This document shows positions 1-12,140 of a DNA stretch of 64,000 bases, in pieces. Source of the stretch: Cinclus cinclus (lineage: Eukaryota; Chordata; Aves; Passeriformes; Cinclidae); NCBI RefSeq assembly GCF_963662255.1, contig NC_085047.1:91508259-91572258 (forward strand), in the 5' to 3' direction. Each line of letters opens with the position of its first letter. The first letter of the stretch is position 1. The translations under genes and the position numbers were made by a program. A model generated the notes under the pieces. It saw only the letters and a program-made list of their open reading frames with translations, was not told where the DNA came from and searched no databases.

Positions 1-130
1 AATCTTTTTCTCTTTCTATAGGAGTATGGAAATCAGGAGGATGAGAAAGAACCAGTCTCAACTTGAGGTATCAGGATTTGTAGTTCTAAGGAGCATGCCT
101 AAGACTAGTGGTGTTTTTGTTGTTAACCTC

Positions 131-149
131 TGTGTGTGTGTGTGTGTGT
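131..149. repeat. (TG)n microsatellite
   Basis: Nine and a half uninterrupted TG units, followed by a short G run. A simple-sequence repeat, likely length-polymorphic. Confidence 0.9.
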
Positions 150-479
150 TGGGGGGTTATGCAATGTTTAATTTTGAAAGGAACTTAAGCAATTATTTTT
201 ACACTAATAGGAAAAAAATTAACATCAGCAATTGAACCCACATCCTAATATAGCATGTGAATTTATGCATGAAGAAGAGATGAATTGTTTTGCTAGTGAA
301 ATGGTTTTAAGATGCCTGGGGATTATTATGTCACACAGCGAGATGATAAACAATTTTAAGGAAATTAATTCTGAAGTCCTTACATGGGTTACGCTCCCAT
401 TGCCTGAGGGGCACTGCATTGGAAATTAAGTCTTTGACAGGGTTTAGCTGCATGTATTTTCTACTATGCTCACTTTGGG

Positions 480-545
480 GTTTTTTTGGGGGGTGTTTTG
501 TGTTTTTTTGTTTTGTTTTGGAGTTTTTTATTGTTGTTGTTTCTT
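480..545. repeat. T/G low-complexity tract
   Basis: A stretch made almost only of T and G, with T runs of up to seven and GTT repeats at its end. It shows no unit structure beyond the final (TTG)n. Confidence 0.7.
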
Positions 546-3500
546 TTTAGTGAGCAAAGATAATTAGCTAACAATTTATTTTCCACTCTCATCCTTTATT
601 AAAAATTTGTCTCTTGGGAGCAGTAAGATTTTAAGTATAACTGACAGTCAAGGCTACTGACTGTTATTTCTTGTGCTTTGAATGTGTTAACATCCCATTA
701 TTCAGTTCTTTGTCCTGTATCTTGTTAATTGTGCTATTCTTGTTATTTGCAATGGTATTTTCTTGGTTGTGCAGAAGTACATCTTAGGAAGCTATTTGAA
801 CACTTTAGCATTTGTTAATCTGAAACTCTGATTTTATCAATAATAATAAAGATAAAATAAGTTTTTTAATGTTGCTGGGAATGTGCTATTCATGGATCCT
901 GATAGTGCTGTTGAAACATTCACTTCACTGAGGGGAATAAAAATTCCTCAGACTGAAATTTTGTCCCTCTGCTAGGCTCCTTATTTCCTTTGAGAGGAGA
1001 CATGAAGGCCCAGTGAAACAGCCAACATGATGTCTTCAGTATATTGTTGGGGCACGTGTGTCCACTAATGGTTTTGCTGTCTGGATCTGCAACAGAAATG
1101 AAATGTTTATCCTTTCTTGTTGGAAATACCCTTCTGTATCACTATGGAAGATCTTCTAATTCCCTTGTTCTGTTTTGTTAGCCAGCGGTAACAGTATTAA
1201 AAACATGATTCATTGTATCAGCAAAGCCAGACTTGCCCCTGAGAGTAGTGGAAAATGAAAACGTTCAAGAAAATTGTTCCAAAGTCTGCTGGAGATGCAA
1301 AGTCTTCTTTATGTTGGAAAAATGTAGAAAATGCATACAGTCTGGTTACAGTTGTCTTGATGTTATGATACAGAAAAGACTGTCCAAGAGAAGGCAGGTA
1401 TTTTTCATTAGGCAGCCAGCAGAAATAAAAAGACTAGTGTAAGAAAGCACTAAGTACTCCTAAGATAAGTCAGGTCTTCCAAAAAGATACTTATTTAGGA
1501 TGCTTCCAGGGGTGTAGGAATACTGGAAAAGGACTTGTGTTGAAAGTATCCCCAGGTCTCTTCTTATTAGTGTTTTAGAACAATCATTAAGATCACATTG
1601 TAGATCTAGTACTTCCTAATGGAGTTAGTAGTTTAGCAGCACAATAATATTTATCTCCATCTGACCTAAACAGCCATGCAACATATGAGGGAGAAGAATA
1701 ATCTGTGAGCTGTCTTGGACTAAGTAAACTCCATGAAAGAAAAGCTGGTAATGGAATAGAGCAAGAGAGGATTAAGAGGGAAGACCACTTTCTCTCAGAG
1801 TGGGCTTCTGCAGGGATTGACACTGGATCAGTTGAAACAACAAATTTTTGTCATGAAATACCTTCTGCCTCTCTCATAATTTACACATGAACTGTTCCAA
1901 CTCAGGCAGACTCAGTGATATGTAAAGAAGAGAGAAATACTTGCAATTTAAAAAATAAGAGGCCGATGAATAAAAGCAGCAAGCACATTACCAGCACAAG
2001 CCCTTCAGTCTAGGACATGACCACAGCACTGTCTGAATGCAACAGAAGTCTTCCATGTCTCTTTCTGAAGCATCTTTGTGATGAGCCAAAGACCAGGCTT
2101 GAATCCCTAATGGCAGACTTGTCATACATACTACCAGGACAGGTTCCTTGCTTTTAGAAGAGTGAATAATTTACTGCATTTACATCGCAGCATTGACTGG
2201 GATAATGTTTAGCAGTTTCTAACTTTGCCTGAAATTTGCTTGAGCTTCTTGGCTTCCTGTGAAAACTCCTTTTTTTGTGGCAGTCATCTCAGAGGAGGTG
2301 GGATCCCAGAAGGAAAATGCTCTCAACTCCGATTGTCATTATCCAGTTTTCAAGGGATAATGACAGGGTTCATCTGCATCCTTTCTAGTTCCCATCATGT
2401 TAAGTAGATGACTTTTACTGGATAGCAAAACTAAACTTGGCAAACCTGTGAGAGTTTTGGCTTCTGCTGCTATCTCCTCTAATTCTTCAGGTGCCCTTAA
2501 TTATCATACTAATAAGTTATTTTAAAAATAACTTTAGGAAGACATGTAATTTGTAAAAGAGGGTTGTTACTGTACCAGTCAGTACAAATCATGAGTGTGA
2601 AGTACAAGACGTAGTATTCATGCAAACTCTGTATTTAAATTTGCCAACTCTTTCAAACTTAAAAGAATGAAAGGTGGGTTTAGAAACTGGATTTCTTCTG
2701 TAGAATTCATATTAATAGAATTTCATTTTGTGGGAATTGTTGTGGATAATTTTGTCTCATTCTTATATGCCCAACAAGTTAACCCTGGCATTTATAAGCC
2801 CACCTTATCCCTGCTGCAGCACTTTACAGATAGTTTTGGAACAATTTTATTTTTAATTCTATGCAAAATGTCACAGAGAGAAACTGTAACTTTTGATATT
2901 TTTTTCCTGGTTCCTTTCTTCTTTTAAGAAAATAGCAAAATTATTCAGACTGGAAGCATTTGCTCTTGGGTTCATAAAAATATGCTGACATTTTTTATAC
3001 CTTTGCAACATGTAGAAAATTATAACTTATCCCTAAACATTGCCATATTTTCAGTTGTCTTCTCCAAGAGGTGTACCTCATTTTCTTCCTTGCTTCCTAT
3101 TTCCCCCTTTCTCTCTTGCTCTGGTTCATTTTTTTTTTTTTTTGTGGGCTCCTCCAATGCACAGCCTTCACATCACCAAGCAGAGACCCTTATCTTTCCT
3201 TAGAGAGATTTCTGTCTCAAAAGCCTCGGCCCTGGTGGCTCTGTCATTCAGGACAACCTGCCAAATTGCCCTGCTGGCCCCGGGTGCCACAACTGCAGGT
3301 ACCTCTCCTCTGGTAGCTGGTGTTCACTGCAGCAAGCCTGTGTCTGTGCCGGGAGAAAGCACAGTGAACTTTCTGGGAAACCAGTATGGGAATTTAGAAA
3401 TGCTGGCATGACAATACAGGGGCACTTGAAAAGGCCACTCTTTGGTCACTGGGGAACTTGTTAATCACTGCTTGGTGAGAACCCCACAATAAGAAACAAA

Positions 3501-3962
3501 ATTCTGTGCCTTCTAAGCCATCCTTTGCTCAACATCCTTTTCTCTTCGCTTGTACTCAGAAATTAATACTTGTTTTTAATCCGAGAGCAATTGAGTCATG
3601 GGAAATATTTTGCTCTCTATAAGTACATTTCTTCATTATATATCATTGGGATCTCTAGCCTCTATTCTTGGCCCTTCATGCATATATGAAGTACACTGCT
3701 CTGTACCCCGAACAAAGGAGAGTTCTGTATGAGCAGTGGATGCTTGGGTACTTCAGCTACACTGATATCATTTCCCTCCTTTAAAAGAGTCACTGTTTAA
3801 ATAGCCATGCTTATAAACAGTAGTGAGCCTCTTGAGGTTAATTCATACAGAAATAAATTTATTTATTTCAATATTGTCAGTTTAGTTAGAAAAATACATC
3901 AAATTCAATTCCCTACCTCATCTTTAACTTTTATCCACCTGCAAGTCAAATTAGGGGAACAA

Positions 3963-3997
3963 TGGAAGGAAGGAAGAAAGGAAGGAAGGAAAGAAGA
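3963..3997. repeat. (GGAA)n microsatellite
   Basis: Imperfect tandem GGAA/GAAA units over about 35 bp, pure purine on the + strand. GGAA repeats can bind ETS-family factors, but nothing here indicates a function. Confidence 0.85.
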
Positions 3998-5211
3998 TAT
4001 TTTTACACAGTTAATGAAGCAGACCCAGTCTGGAAATAATGAAGAACTATTTATTCATATTAATGCTAATTGTATTGTGATACAATCTTCCTAAGGTAGC
4101 AATGCAGTTGAATCATCACTGATGCTATTCACTGCTTACAGATTTTGAAGAGGGCACAGTCCTGCATTATTACTGATTTGGAGCAAATGACTAATCAAAT
4201 CTTTTTCACTTCTAAATTTGCTGAAAATCATTATGATACCCTAAATGGACACAAAAGCTACATACATTTGCTGGATATTCTCAGAACATGTCTCTTCTAC
4301 CTTATTGCTCATCAGTAGCTTTCAAAACGGATTAAGAATGAATAGAGAGATGCTGTAGTCCTTTTGGGTAAGTATATTCTTTAATGAAGTCTTAAAGAGC
4401 ATGCTCTTTATCAAACAGTTGTACCCACACTTTTCTTGAGTTCTTCATACTTTGCCATAGTAGTGCCCACAGCTGGTCTGTAGGCCAGAGAGGGTTAATG
4501 AATGAGGTTTGTTTTTGAAAAGTATTCTCTGACAAGGCTGTTGGCATGGAGACTAAGAAGAGAAGAAGGAGAAGGAGATAACCAGGAAAGAAAACCTGCA
4601 GCTGGGGAAAGTATTTTCAGAAAGGTCCTGAGAATAACAGATGTGGAGAACTTTTCTGCCAATAATGGTTATGTTGATTTACTGTAACCAATGAATACAG
4701 TGTAAATTTGGTAGAGGGTATAGAAGACAGCTAGCTGTTGTAATAAACAGATATTGGCCTTCTGAAATGTAGTGTGTCTATTTGTATGTCACACCCGCCT
4801 CTACAGCAACACTTCGTTTTGTCCCATTTTAGCTGAAATAGTTGTTGCCACTCCGTAGAATTGACAAGTAGGCTTGATGCATCTCTGCAAACTGGGCTCT
4901 TAAGAAAAAAAAAAGAAAAAAGTGTGAGTCACACCAATCTGAGTCTTTTCTAAAGCAAAACCCTGGAGACTTGTGGTATGCTTGTAGCCAGTCACATGGG
5001 GGTTGTCATGGCATTGCTGCTCAGAAAAAGAATGAATAGCTGGTGGTAGCATTTCAAACAATACATTTAACAAATAGAAAACAAGAACTGAATGTTATAA
5101 CAAAGAGTGTTTCATTCATACATTAAATAGGTTACCAGTTAAACTTCACAAACAAGCTCTACTCAATGGTGAAGGAAAGACAGTGGTGTAAGCCATTAAT
5201 AAGATCCATGA

Positions 5212-5268
5212 CCAGGGGCCAGGCAATCTTTAAGGTCCCTTCCAACCCAAACCAATCTATGATTCTAC
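5212..5268 (+). mobile_element. CR1 LINE 3'-end fragment
   Basis: The stretch AATCTTTAAGGTCCCTTCC, followed by CAACCCAAACC and ending in TATGATTCTA, is the diagnostic avian CR1 3' tail in forward orientation. Only about 55 bp of the tail is recognisable and no reverse-transcriptase coding sequence is attached, so this is a severely 5'-truncated or decayed copy. The sequence just upstream, from about 5,190, may belong to the same element but is too diverged to call. Confidence 0.85.
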
Positions 5269-8200
5269 AAAATTCATACATATACGTAAAGGCCTGCACA
5301 ACAGGCTATATTTACTGAGTCTTGAATTGCATGGTACACCTCAGTAATGCTCTGAACAAACCCACAGGTCTTTTGCTCTGCAGTATATTTTTTGAAACAT
5401 TTCATTGATTAAAAATGTACTTTTCAAAAGCTGGGGCAGGTGTGTTCATACTGAAATAGTTCTGGGGTTTAATAGCCTTTTCACCTTTCTTTATCTGATT
5501 AATATCTGACTGTTAAGAAAAACAGACAAAACAGACTTCCAAAAGCTGTTTACCAAGCTGACTACTGGTTCTCATCCAGGGCCACCTTGGCTTTCATTCT
5601 TCTTAGGCAATATTTGGTAGAAAAGTGAATGGGCAAAGGTGTTTCCTCAGGCCCTCTCAAAAATAGAAAAGGTTCTTCTGCTCATTCAAAATCAGCTTGG
5701 TCTCCTCCAAAGATAACTTTGGGTTGACACACATCATTTGAGGTTTCTCTCCTCATGGTATGGAGCACCCTGAAGCTGGACCTGGAAGACTGCTGATGAA
5801 GTTTGCTTTTGGTTCATGCATTTTCTTTTAAGGTCTTAGTTCCTAAGGAAAAGACTTGAATTTCAACTTGCAGCTGCCATGGGTCTTTTAAAACAGGTAG
5901 ATTAATACACATTGTATAAGAATAGTGGAAAGTGAGGAGGGAAGCTTTGGAAGATAGTACCAAAATTCACTAATGGGAATTGGTCTGTTCAAGGATGAAC
6001 CAGGTTCAGAGATGAATTCCTTTTTACCACAAGGCAGTTTGTGCGTTTTGATCTTACACAGTGTTTCATGTGGATGCAGCAACACATCTGTCACTCAACT
6101 ACCCATCACATAATCAGGACCAGTGTTCTTTTTAATATGTATCTTGATTATATTTTTCATTTCAGTGGTTGAAGTAAGGTTGATTATAGATGTTAGTGAT
6201 TTTTATTACACTTGATGTGAAATGGAGCTTAAACAGCAGAAGCAGACATATAATTAAAATCTTGATACCTACTAATTTTGAACTGTAAGGCAAATACTCT
6301 TATTTTCAGACAAATGATGGAAGGAAATTAAGAGTGTTTTTTCCCCACTGTTTGTGTAGTTAATTTCTGGCTAATATAAAAGAAAGATGTAAAGAATGTC
6401 AGTCAAAATAATAAAGAGTACAGAATTTAAGTGCATTATTTTTCAAATACCTACTTAAAATTCAACTGTGCACATAACAATTATATTATGCTCTTGAACA
6501 CATAAAACTGCTTGGCAGGGACTCGGCCATGATGTTTTAAATGCTATATGTTTAATGATCTGTTATGGACTGATCCGAAGGACATTATTATATTTTTGGT
6601 GATTTTGATGAAACCCTTAAAATATAAGAAAAACATAGAAAAACAATCCATCTTAGATTGATAGAAACATGGCCCAATAAGAAATTGCAATCAACTGACA
6701 TGGGATCCCAGCTGCTTGTCAGAATTAAATTCTGTGAAGGGAAGTGGCTTTAAACTTCCTCCTTGGTTGCCTATTCTCTTTCTACTCTCAGAAACTGTGC
6801 ATGTATGCATTCTAAACTGGGCTCGGGGGAAAATTGATATTGTTGGGTTTTGTTTTATTTTGTCATAAAGAAAGAAAGCCTCAGCAGTTTCAATGATTGT
6901 CTTCATGCTGATCTGCCTAAGGTCCAGCAGGTTCTTTCTATCAAAAGATGGTGATGGAAGACAGGGACAATAGGTCCTACCTCTAGTTTTAATTTCACTT
7001 CTAAAATTAGAGCTCCAGCAGGAAATTCTTTAGAATGGTGCTTCACTGCGTAATCAAAGCAGTCTTCTGAAGCATCCTTAAAAATCTGCAGAGTGGACTT
7101 GCGTGTAATTTCTTAATAACAAAAGGTACTTGCTAAAGAACAGGTGAGAAATTAGTAGATAATGAATGTAAGAATATTTTTATTTTTCAAAAGAATGAAT
7201 TTTTCCCTATGTATTAAGACACAAATACATTTAGCTTTTGCACACAGTAGAGAATTGTGTTTTCTGCAGCATAAGAGCAAGGTAGTCAATACCAGGCTAT
7301 TTTGTTAACCTGTTAATCCTGGAGTGTGCTCAGCTTCTCATCTGAGATCTCAGCATGCTATGGCTCTCTTAGATTTCTGGGTTTGCTTTTTAGTCTCACT
7401 TTTATTTTGTTCTGATTTTTAAGCAAACCTCTTCATAAAATATATAGGGCTGTAAGCTCTGAAGGTGGTATTGCTGCTAGGAATTTGAGTCTTGAGTTAC
7501 TTTTCTCTATGTTGCAAATTAGAGAGTCGTTGCCCTTTTGTCTCCCACCCCCTCTGCCCGCAGGAGAGCTTGGGCTGACTCAGGAGCTGCTAGCTACAGC
7601 AGCTGCTCATGTTTGCTGCCCAGTTACCAAAATAAGTTAAAAAAATGCTTCTTCTGCCATTGCACACCCCATAGAGATTGTATGTTTGGAGGTACTGTTG
7701 CTCACCATGACCAAAAGGGCCATTTTCATGTTTTTCGTTTGCTGTGAACTTGGTATATTTACTAAGAAAATGCAAGATGGTGAATGTACATTTTTCTAAG
7801 GCTTTAAAGCTTTTCTGTGTGTAGGAAGAGAAAAATATGTCCTGGGTTTTTTTTTTGTTGTTGTTGTTGTTGACAGCTTTCCTGACTATTTTAAAGTTGT
7901 GGTGATTTCTTGCTTTATTCTATGAAGTGTTTTACACTGACTGACTTTGAACATATGCACAGACTGAACCACAGGATGGGAGCTGCTTGTGGGTGTGTTT
8001 GAAGATCAAGCCCAGTCTGCCTTCATTCATTGCTTGTCCCTGGATATGTGTTTCAAGATGTTGAAGGAAGCCAAATTATTGTTTGATCAGTACAGTATGT
8101 TACATGATAGGACCCCTCTGTGACTCTGACCCTGCAAGCTCACCCCTTACGAGATAACTCACAAGCAAACCACCCGACTCAGTAGCTGAAGAGTCCATCT

Positions 8201-8540
8201 GTACTTGGGGGATTAAAAAAGCAACTGGAAGCCGTGCTGGGATGAGTGGGATGCACTCTGTCTGTGCATGCAGCATACCTAAGGGCTTCCATCTAAGAGC
8301 TGTCTGCAGTCATGCCCAGGGTGCCCTCCTGCATCATGCCACTGGTGTGGCACAAGTGCTTGCAGTGCTGAGTGGTGCAGAGGGAGGGGACGTGAGGGCT
8401 ACGGTCCCCACTGCAGTACAAAAGCAGATTGACCAGATGCTTCCTTTTAGACTTGACGCCTTCTGGAAGTTTTGAGCAAGAATTAATTTTTGGCTGGGGA
8501 AAAAAAAGAGAGGTTGTTTCCCACTTATTGTCTGAAAAAT

Positions 8541-8594
8541 TGAGAGAAGCAAAAGGGGGGGAGGGGGGGAAGAGAGGAAGAGGAAGGGAAAAAC
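8541..8594. repeat. purine-rich G/A tract
   Basis: About 54 bp of almost pure purine, containing two runs of seven G separated by one A, followed by AGAGG/AAGGG units. It is a polypurine-polypyrimidine tract that could adopt triplex or G-quadruplex structure. No gene is adjacent. Confidence 0.7.
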
Positions 8595-9734
8595 ATGGCT
8601 ATAATCACACAGAGTTCTGTTCATCTATACATATTTATATCTACCTACGCAATTTAAAATCTTTTGGACTATGTTTACTGAAATACACTATTTCCTTGGT
8701 CTCCAAAAAAATTGCCAAGAAGACAAGCACTGACAGCTAATGTTCCTGAGTGATTTTAGTGTAGGAGGAGGACACAGAAGGAGAGAACAGGGCAGTACAG
8801 GACTGTTGAGCAATTGACAGAGCTCTTGCACTGAGGTCTGCCTTCTTGTGCAGCAGTCCTTAGCTTCCTGAGGAAAGCTGGTCTTGCTGCCTGGGTGAAT
8901 GATACAGAGTAGTTACACACAGGTAAGTCCAGAGCCCGATTCCCCACCTTTGCCTGAGGAGGGGGGCACTTTCTGGGTGACAACCTCCCTGTCCTGGTGC
9001 TGTTCAGGAAGGCCTTGGGTGGGGTATGCTCTTGCTTCGGAACAGCTGATCTGTAGCCAGAGGCCATCATGTCTGGGGACAGAGCACTGGGTGAATTTTC
9101 CTGGCAGCCCCATATGCTCCCAGGTGAGGGTCAGTGTTCAGCCATATGGGCCCATGGGTACAAATGTCACTGCAGCAATGGCTGCAGTGAAGGTGTCAGA
9201 CTTCTGTGTGTGCAGGCTGGAGGGTGCTGCTGATTCTTTGGCTGGCAGTTTTTTTACTTCTGGGTATTTTCTTTGTATCGGACCCTTGCCAAGCTTTACA
9301 GGAGTAATTTAGACAACTTGTCTGCATGAGGCATAGCTAAACTTACAGCTGGAATGAGGGCCACTTACCAGCACAGGCAAAGACCAGGTTACTGTAAGAG
9401 AGGTGTCAGCCTCCTAAGAGCAGCACGGAGGAGGAAACTCGGGGGCCTGAAGCACAGCGACCTCCTAAGAACAGACAAAGCAGGGTGAAGCAAAAAAGGC
9501 TTTTGACTGAAAGCAAACGCAGACAGAAGCATTGTTCTGGGTACACGGGCTGTAGCCAGAGCTCCTAGAGAGAATGCTGTACACTGCAGTGGGACATGGT
9601 GCTTTTGCAAGCCTGGCCCTTCCCCTGCACAGGAGACATGTGGTAGTACATGACCATATTAATTCTTGCCAATGTGTGGCTCAATGTTTTAGATTTTTTA
9701 TATTGCTTTCAGGGCTGATATTAATCCTTACCGC

Positions 9735-9757
9735 TATAAACAGCTGGCTGTTTTATA
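9735..9757. promoter_or_regulatory. palindromic E-box element (candidate enhancer core)
   Basis: TATAAACAGC and GCTGTTTTATA form a near-perfect palindrome with one extra T in the right arm, centred on the E-box CAGCTG at 9,741-9,746. TTAATCC (OTX/CRX-type) lies about 10 bp upstream and AATTAATTAGA (homeodomain-type) about 35 bp downstream. Clustering of such motifs is typical of conserved noncoding elements, but no expression or conservation evidence is available here. Confidence 0.3.
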
Positions 9758-10869
9758 ATGGCTAAAACAACTAAGTGGAGAAAATGAGGAATTAATTAGA
9801 ATTTTACTAGGTCCTGGGATGTGTATTCTTGTTTCTTCTTCCACTCCATCACACAGACCTGGATAACCTTCAAAAATAATTGCATGTTGTATTCTCTTTC
9901 TTTATCTTTTTATTCTCCATTTTCCTTTTTTATTCTCCTTCTTTGACCTCAGAAATAATTGAAAGGTATTCAGAGAAAGGCACTATTTCCCTGAATGCAA
10001 GCGCCATCTAAACACCAGCTCTGGGCTGATGTTCTAAATGTGTTGGGCATGCAAAAATTGGTTGCTTAAGGGCTTGTGTTTGATTTTGGTTAAAAAAAAT
10101 AGGTCTAATCTCTAATATAGTGGCATCTGTCTCATTCTCCCTACTGGCTTGGAGAGACCTGCCAATTGCAAAATCACACCAATACAATTAATCCTGTCAT
10201 CAGCCAGTGTGACACAATAAGCCAGCCCCCTGACAAGAACTGCTAGTCTTACCTGTGTGTCCTGCTACTGTTCAGCCTGTTCTGCACAAGGGAGAGAGGA
10301 AGGCCAGTCCTGCAGTGCTGCCTTTGGATTCACCCTCTGGCTTACTTGGATTACTCACTCTGGTTTGCTGGCACAGAGGAAGCAAGTTACAAGGTTCTGT
10401 TTTTGAGTGAGAGCAGATGTCTTGAATGGGCAGGTTTTGTTGTCCTTGAGAGTCTTTTGGGCCCCATAAAGCCAAAGCCAGAGTGGTGAATCCCTTTGAA
10501 TGGAAGGCAATATGAGGATGGTGCAGGGGGACCTGCAATCATGCCATTTCCAGCAGAGAGGCAAGCCAGCTATGCCAGCCTGATGTGAGATTGACTGGTA
10601 CATTAGTTTCAGACTATATAACCTGACTTCTGGTAAGACACAGGCAGATAATGTTATCCTCAATAACAAATTAATTTCTGTTTGTCATGTTAAGGCTTCT
10701 CTGTGGATGCTCGCCAATATCCCTCTGACAAATCAAACTTTCCCAGTGGGTGCAAGAGGAATAAGTTTCTGAGTACGAGCAATATATCTTGCTCTTTGGT
10801 ATTTCCTCTTGTTCCGTGAGTGACCAGACCTTCCATCTGTGGAACTTAGTTGCGTTATCACAGCTATTT

Positions 10870-10883
10870 CCAGCAGGTGGCGG
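10870..10883 (+). promoter_or_regulatory. CTCF-type motif
   Basis: CCAGCAGGTGGCGG matches the CTCF core consensus CCASYAGRKGGCRS at all 14 positions. It lies about 7.1 kb upstream of the RASA3 start codon in otherwise AT-rich sequence, where chance CpG-containing matches are scarce. It is a candidate insulator or loop-anchor site. Occupancy cannot be judged from sequence. Confidence 0.55.
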
Positions 10884-11394
10884 ATGATAATCATGCTAGT
10901 AACCCAATCTCGGTACAAATGATGTGTTTTCCAGGCTGTTTATTCAGATACTGACTTAAATCTGCACATTATCTAGTGGCTATAAATGTTTCCGAAACCA
11001 ATAAACTAAGATTGTGTAATTGGAGCCCATTAGTAGTTACCCATGATAATATGTAATTAAATACTTGGGTATCAAGTGTGGTATTATTTTTTTTTTAAAT
11101 TCAGCCTTTATTCTTTTAATCTCCCTGGTCAGAGAAACTGCTTCTATTCCAAAAACCTCCAAATAACCATCTGGCTAATTGTGTTTTATGGTAAAATATT
11201 ATCTTTGCTCATCAATGGTGGGCTAGATCTCTATGTAGTCGTGCCTGGATAATTAACTGATGCTTCAAAGAATTATATGTTAAAAAACAATGACAAATGG
11301 TGCTATATTGCCTTTCCTATGTAGCTTCTCACTGACAGAGTTGCTCTGCCTGAGTGGTACTACTGACTGAAGGTGGTTTTTTTTTCAGATTAGC

Positions 11395-11600
11395 AGTCCT
11401 TAATGAGGACCAGATTTTGCTCCTTTTGCTCTTCTTAGTAGTCACTCACCCACATGAGTAATCCCAGTGTGTTCAATGGGAGCTATTCACCACACACAGA
11501 GAGGGTGGCATTTGCAAGTTGACCTTCCAGCATTGGTTTCAATGGGGTATTTGAGCAAATAGAAGACCACAGGACCTGACCCATACTAAACACATGACTA
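11395..11600. repeat. ancient sauropsid interspersed repeat (degraded)
   Basis: The stretch contains GACCAGATTTTGCTCC, a CACATGAGTAATCCCA block, TTCAATGGGAGCTATTCACC and a second TTTCAATGGGG. These phrases recall an old, widely dispersed sauropsid repeat that carries 'CCAGATTCTGCTC' and 'ACTTCAATGGGA' segments, remembered from reptile and bird genomic sequence. The copy is strongly diverged, so family and orientation are uncertain. Confidence 0.4.
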
Positions 11601-12084
11601 CATGGAAAACTCTGCTCAAGGTTTATGGCAGCATGTGGGATAGCTCTGTGCCCCTGCTCATGGGTGAATGATGCAAAGCTTCACAAAATCAATGTAAACT
11701 TCATAGCATCTGTCTTACAGGTCTTGCTTATAGCACAAAACTGGAATACATCTCAGAGGCAGAGAGGTGTTTGCCTCATATGTTTTGGGGTGGACATTTG
11801 TAATATAATCCCAATGGCTTTCCTCTGGGTAACTACAAAATACCCTGGGGTGGATAAGAGGGAGAGCATAGGGTAAAAGCTCTCCTTGCAATCTCCTCAA
11901 GAGAGATACTACTGGTGCTGCCAAACTAAGGCGGGGGGAGGTTGGAATTTTGCCTTAGAGGTGGAAAGTAAGGATGGAGTCCTATTTTGTCAAATTAATT
12001 CTCATAAAGAACAGAGAAGACTGCAAATGAGCTGATGACTTAAAAGCAAAAGAGATATGAAAATGATGATTATGGCTGCCAATA

Positions 12085-12140
12085 TGCAATGACTCATGAA
12101 ATATGGTTGTTTATATGCTTGTTTGCATAACCATATATTT
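12085..12140. promoter_or_regulatory. AP-1 / octamer cluster with inverted repeat
   Basis: A perfect AP-1 heptamer TGACTCA lies at 12,091-12,097. It is followed by an 8-bp perfect inverted repeat, ATATGGTT (12,102-12,109) and AACCATAT (12,129-12,136). Between the arms is TTTGCATA, which reads on the minus strand as an octamer-like ATGCAAA. The surrounding 150 bp is AT-rich and free of recognisable repeats. This is a candidate distal enhancer; function is inferred from motifs only. Confidence 0.3.
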
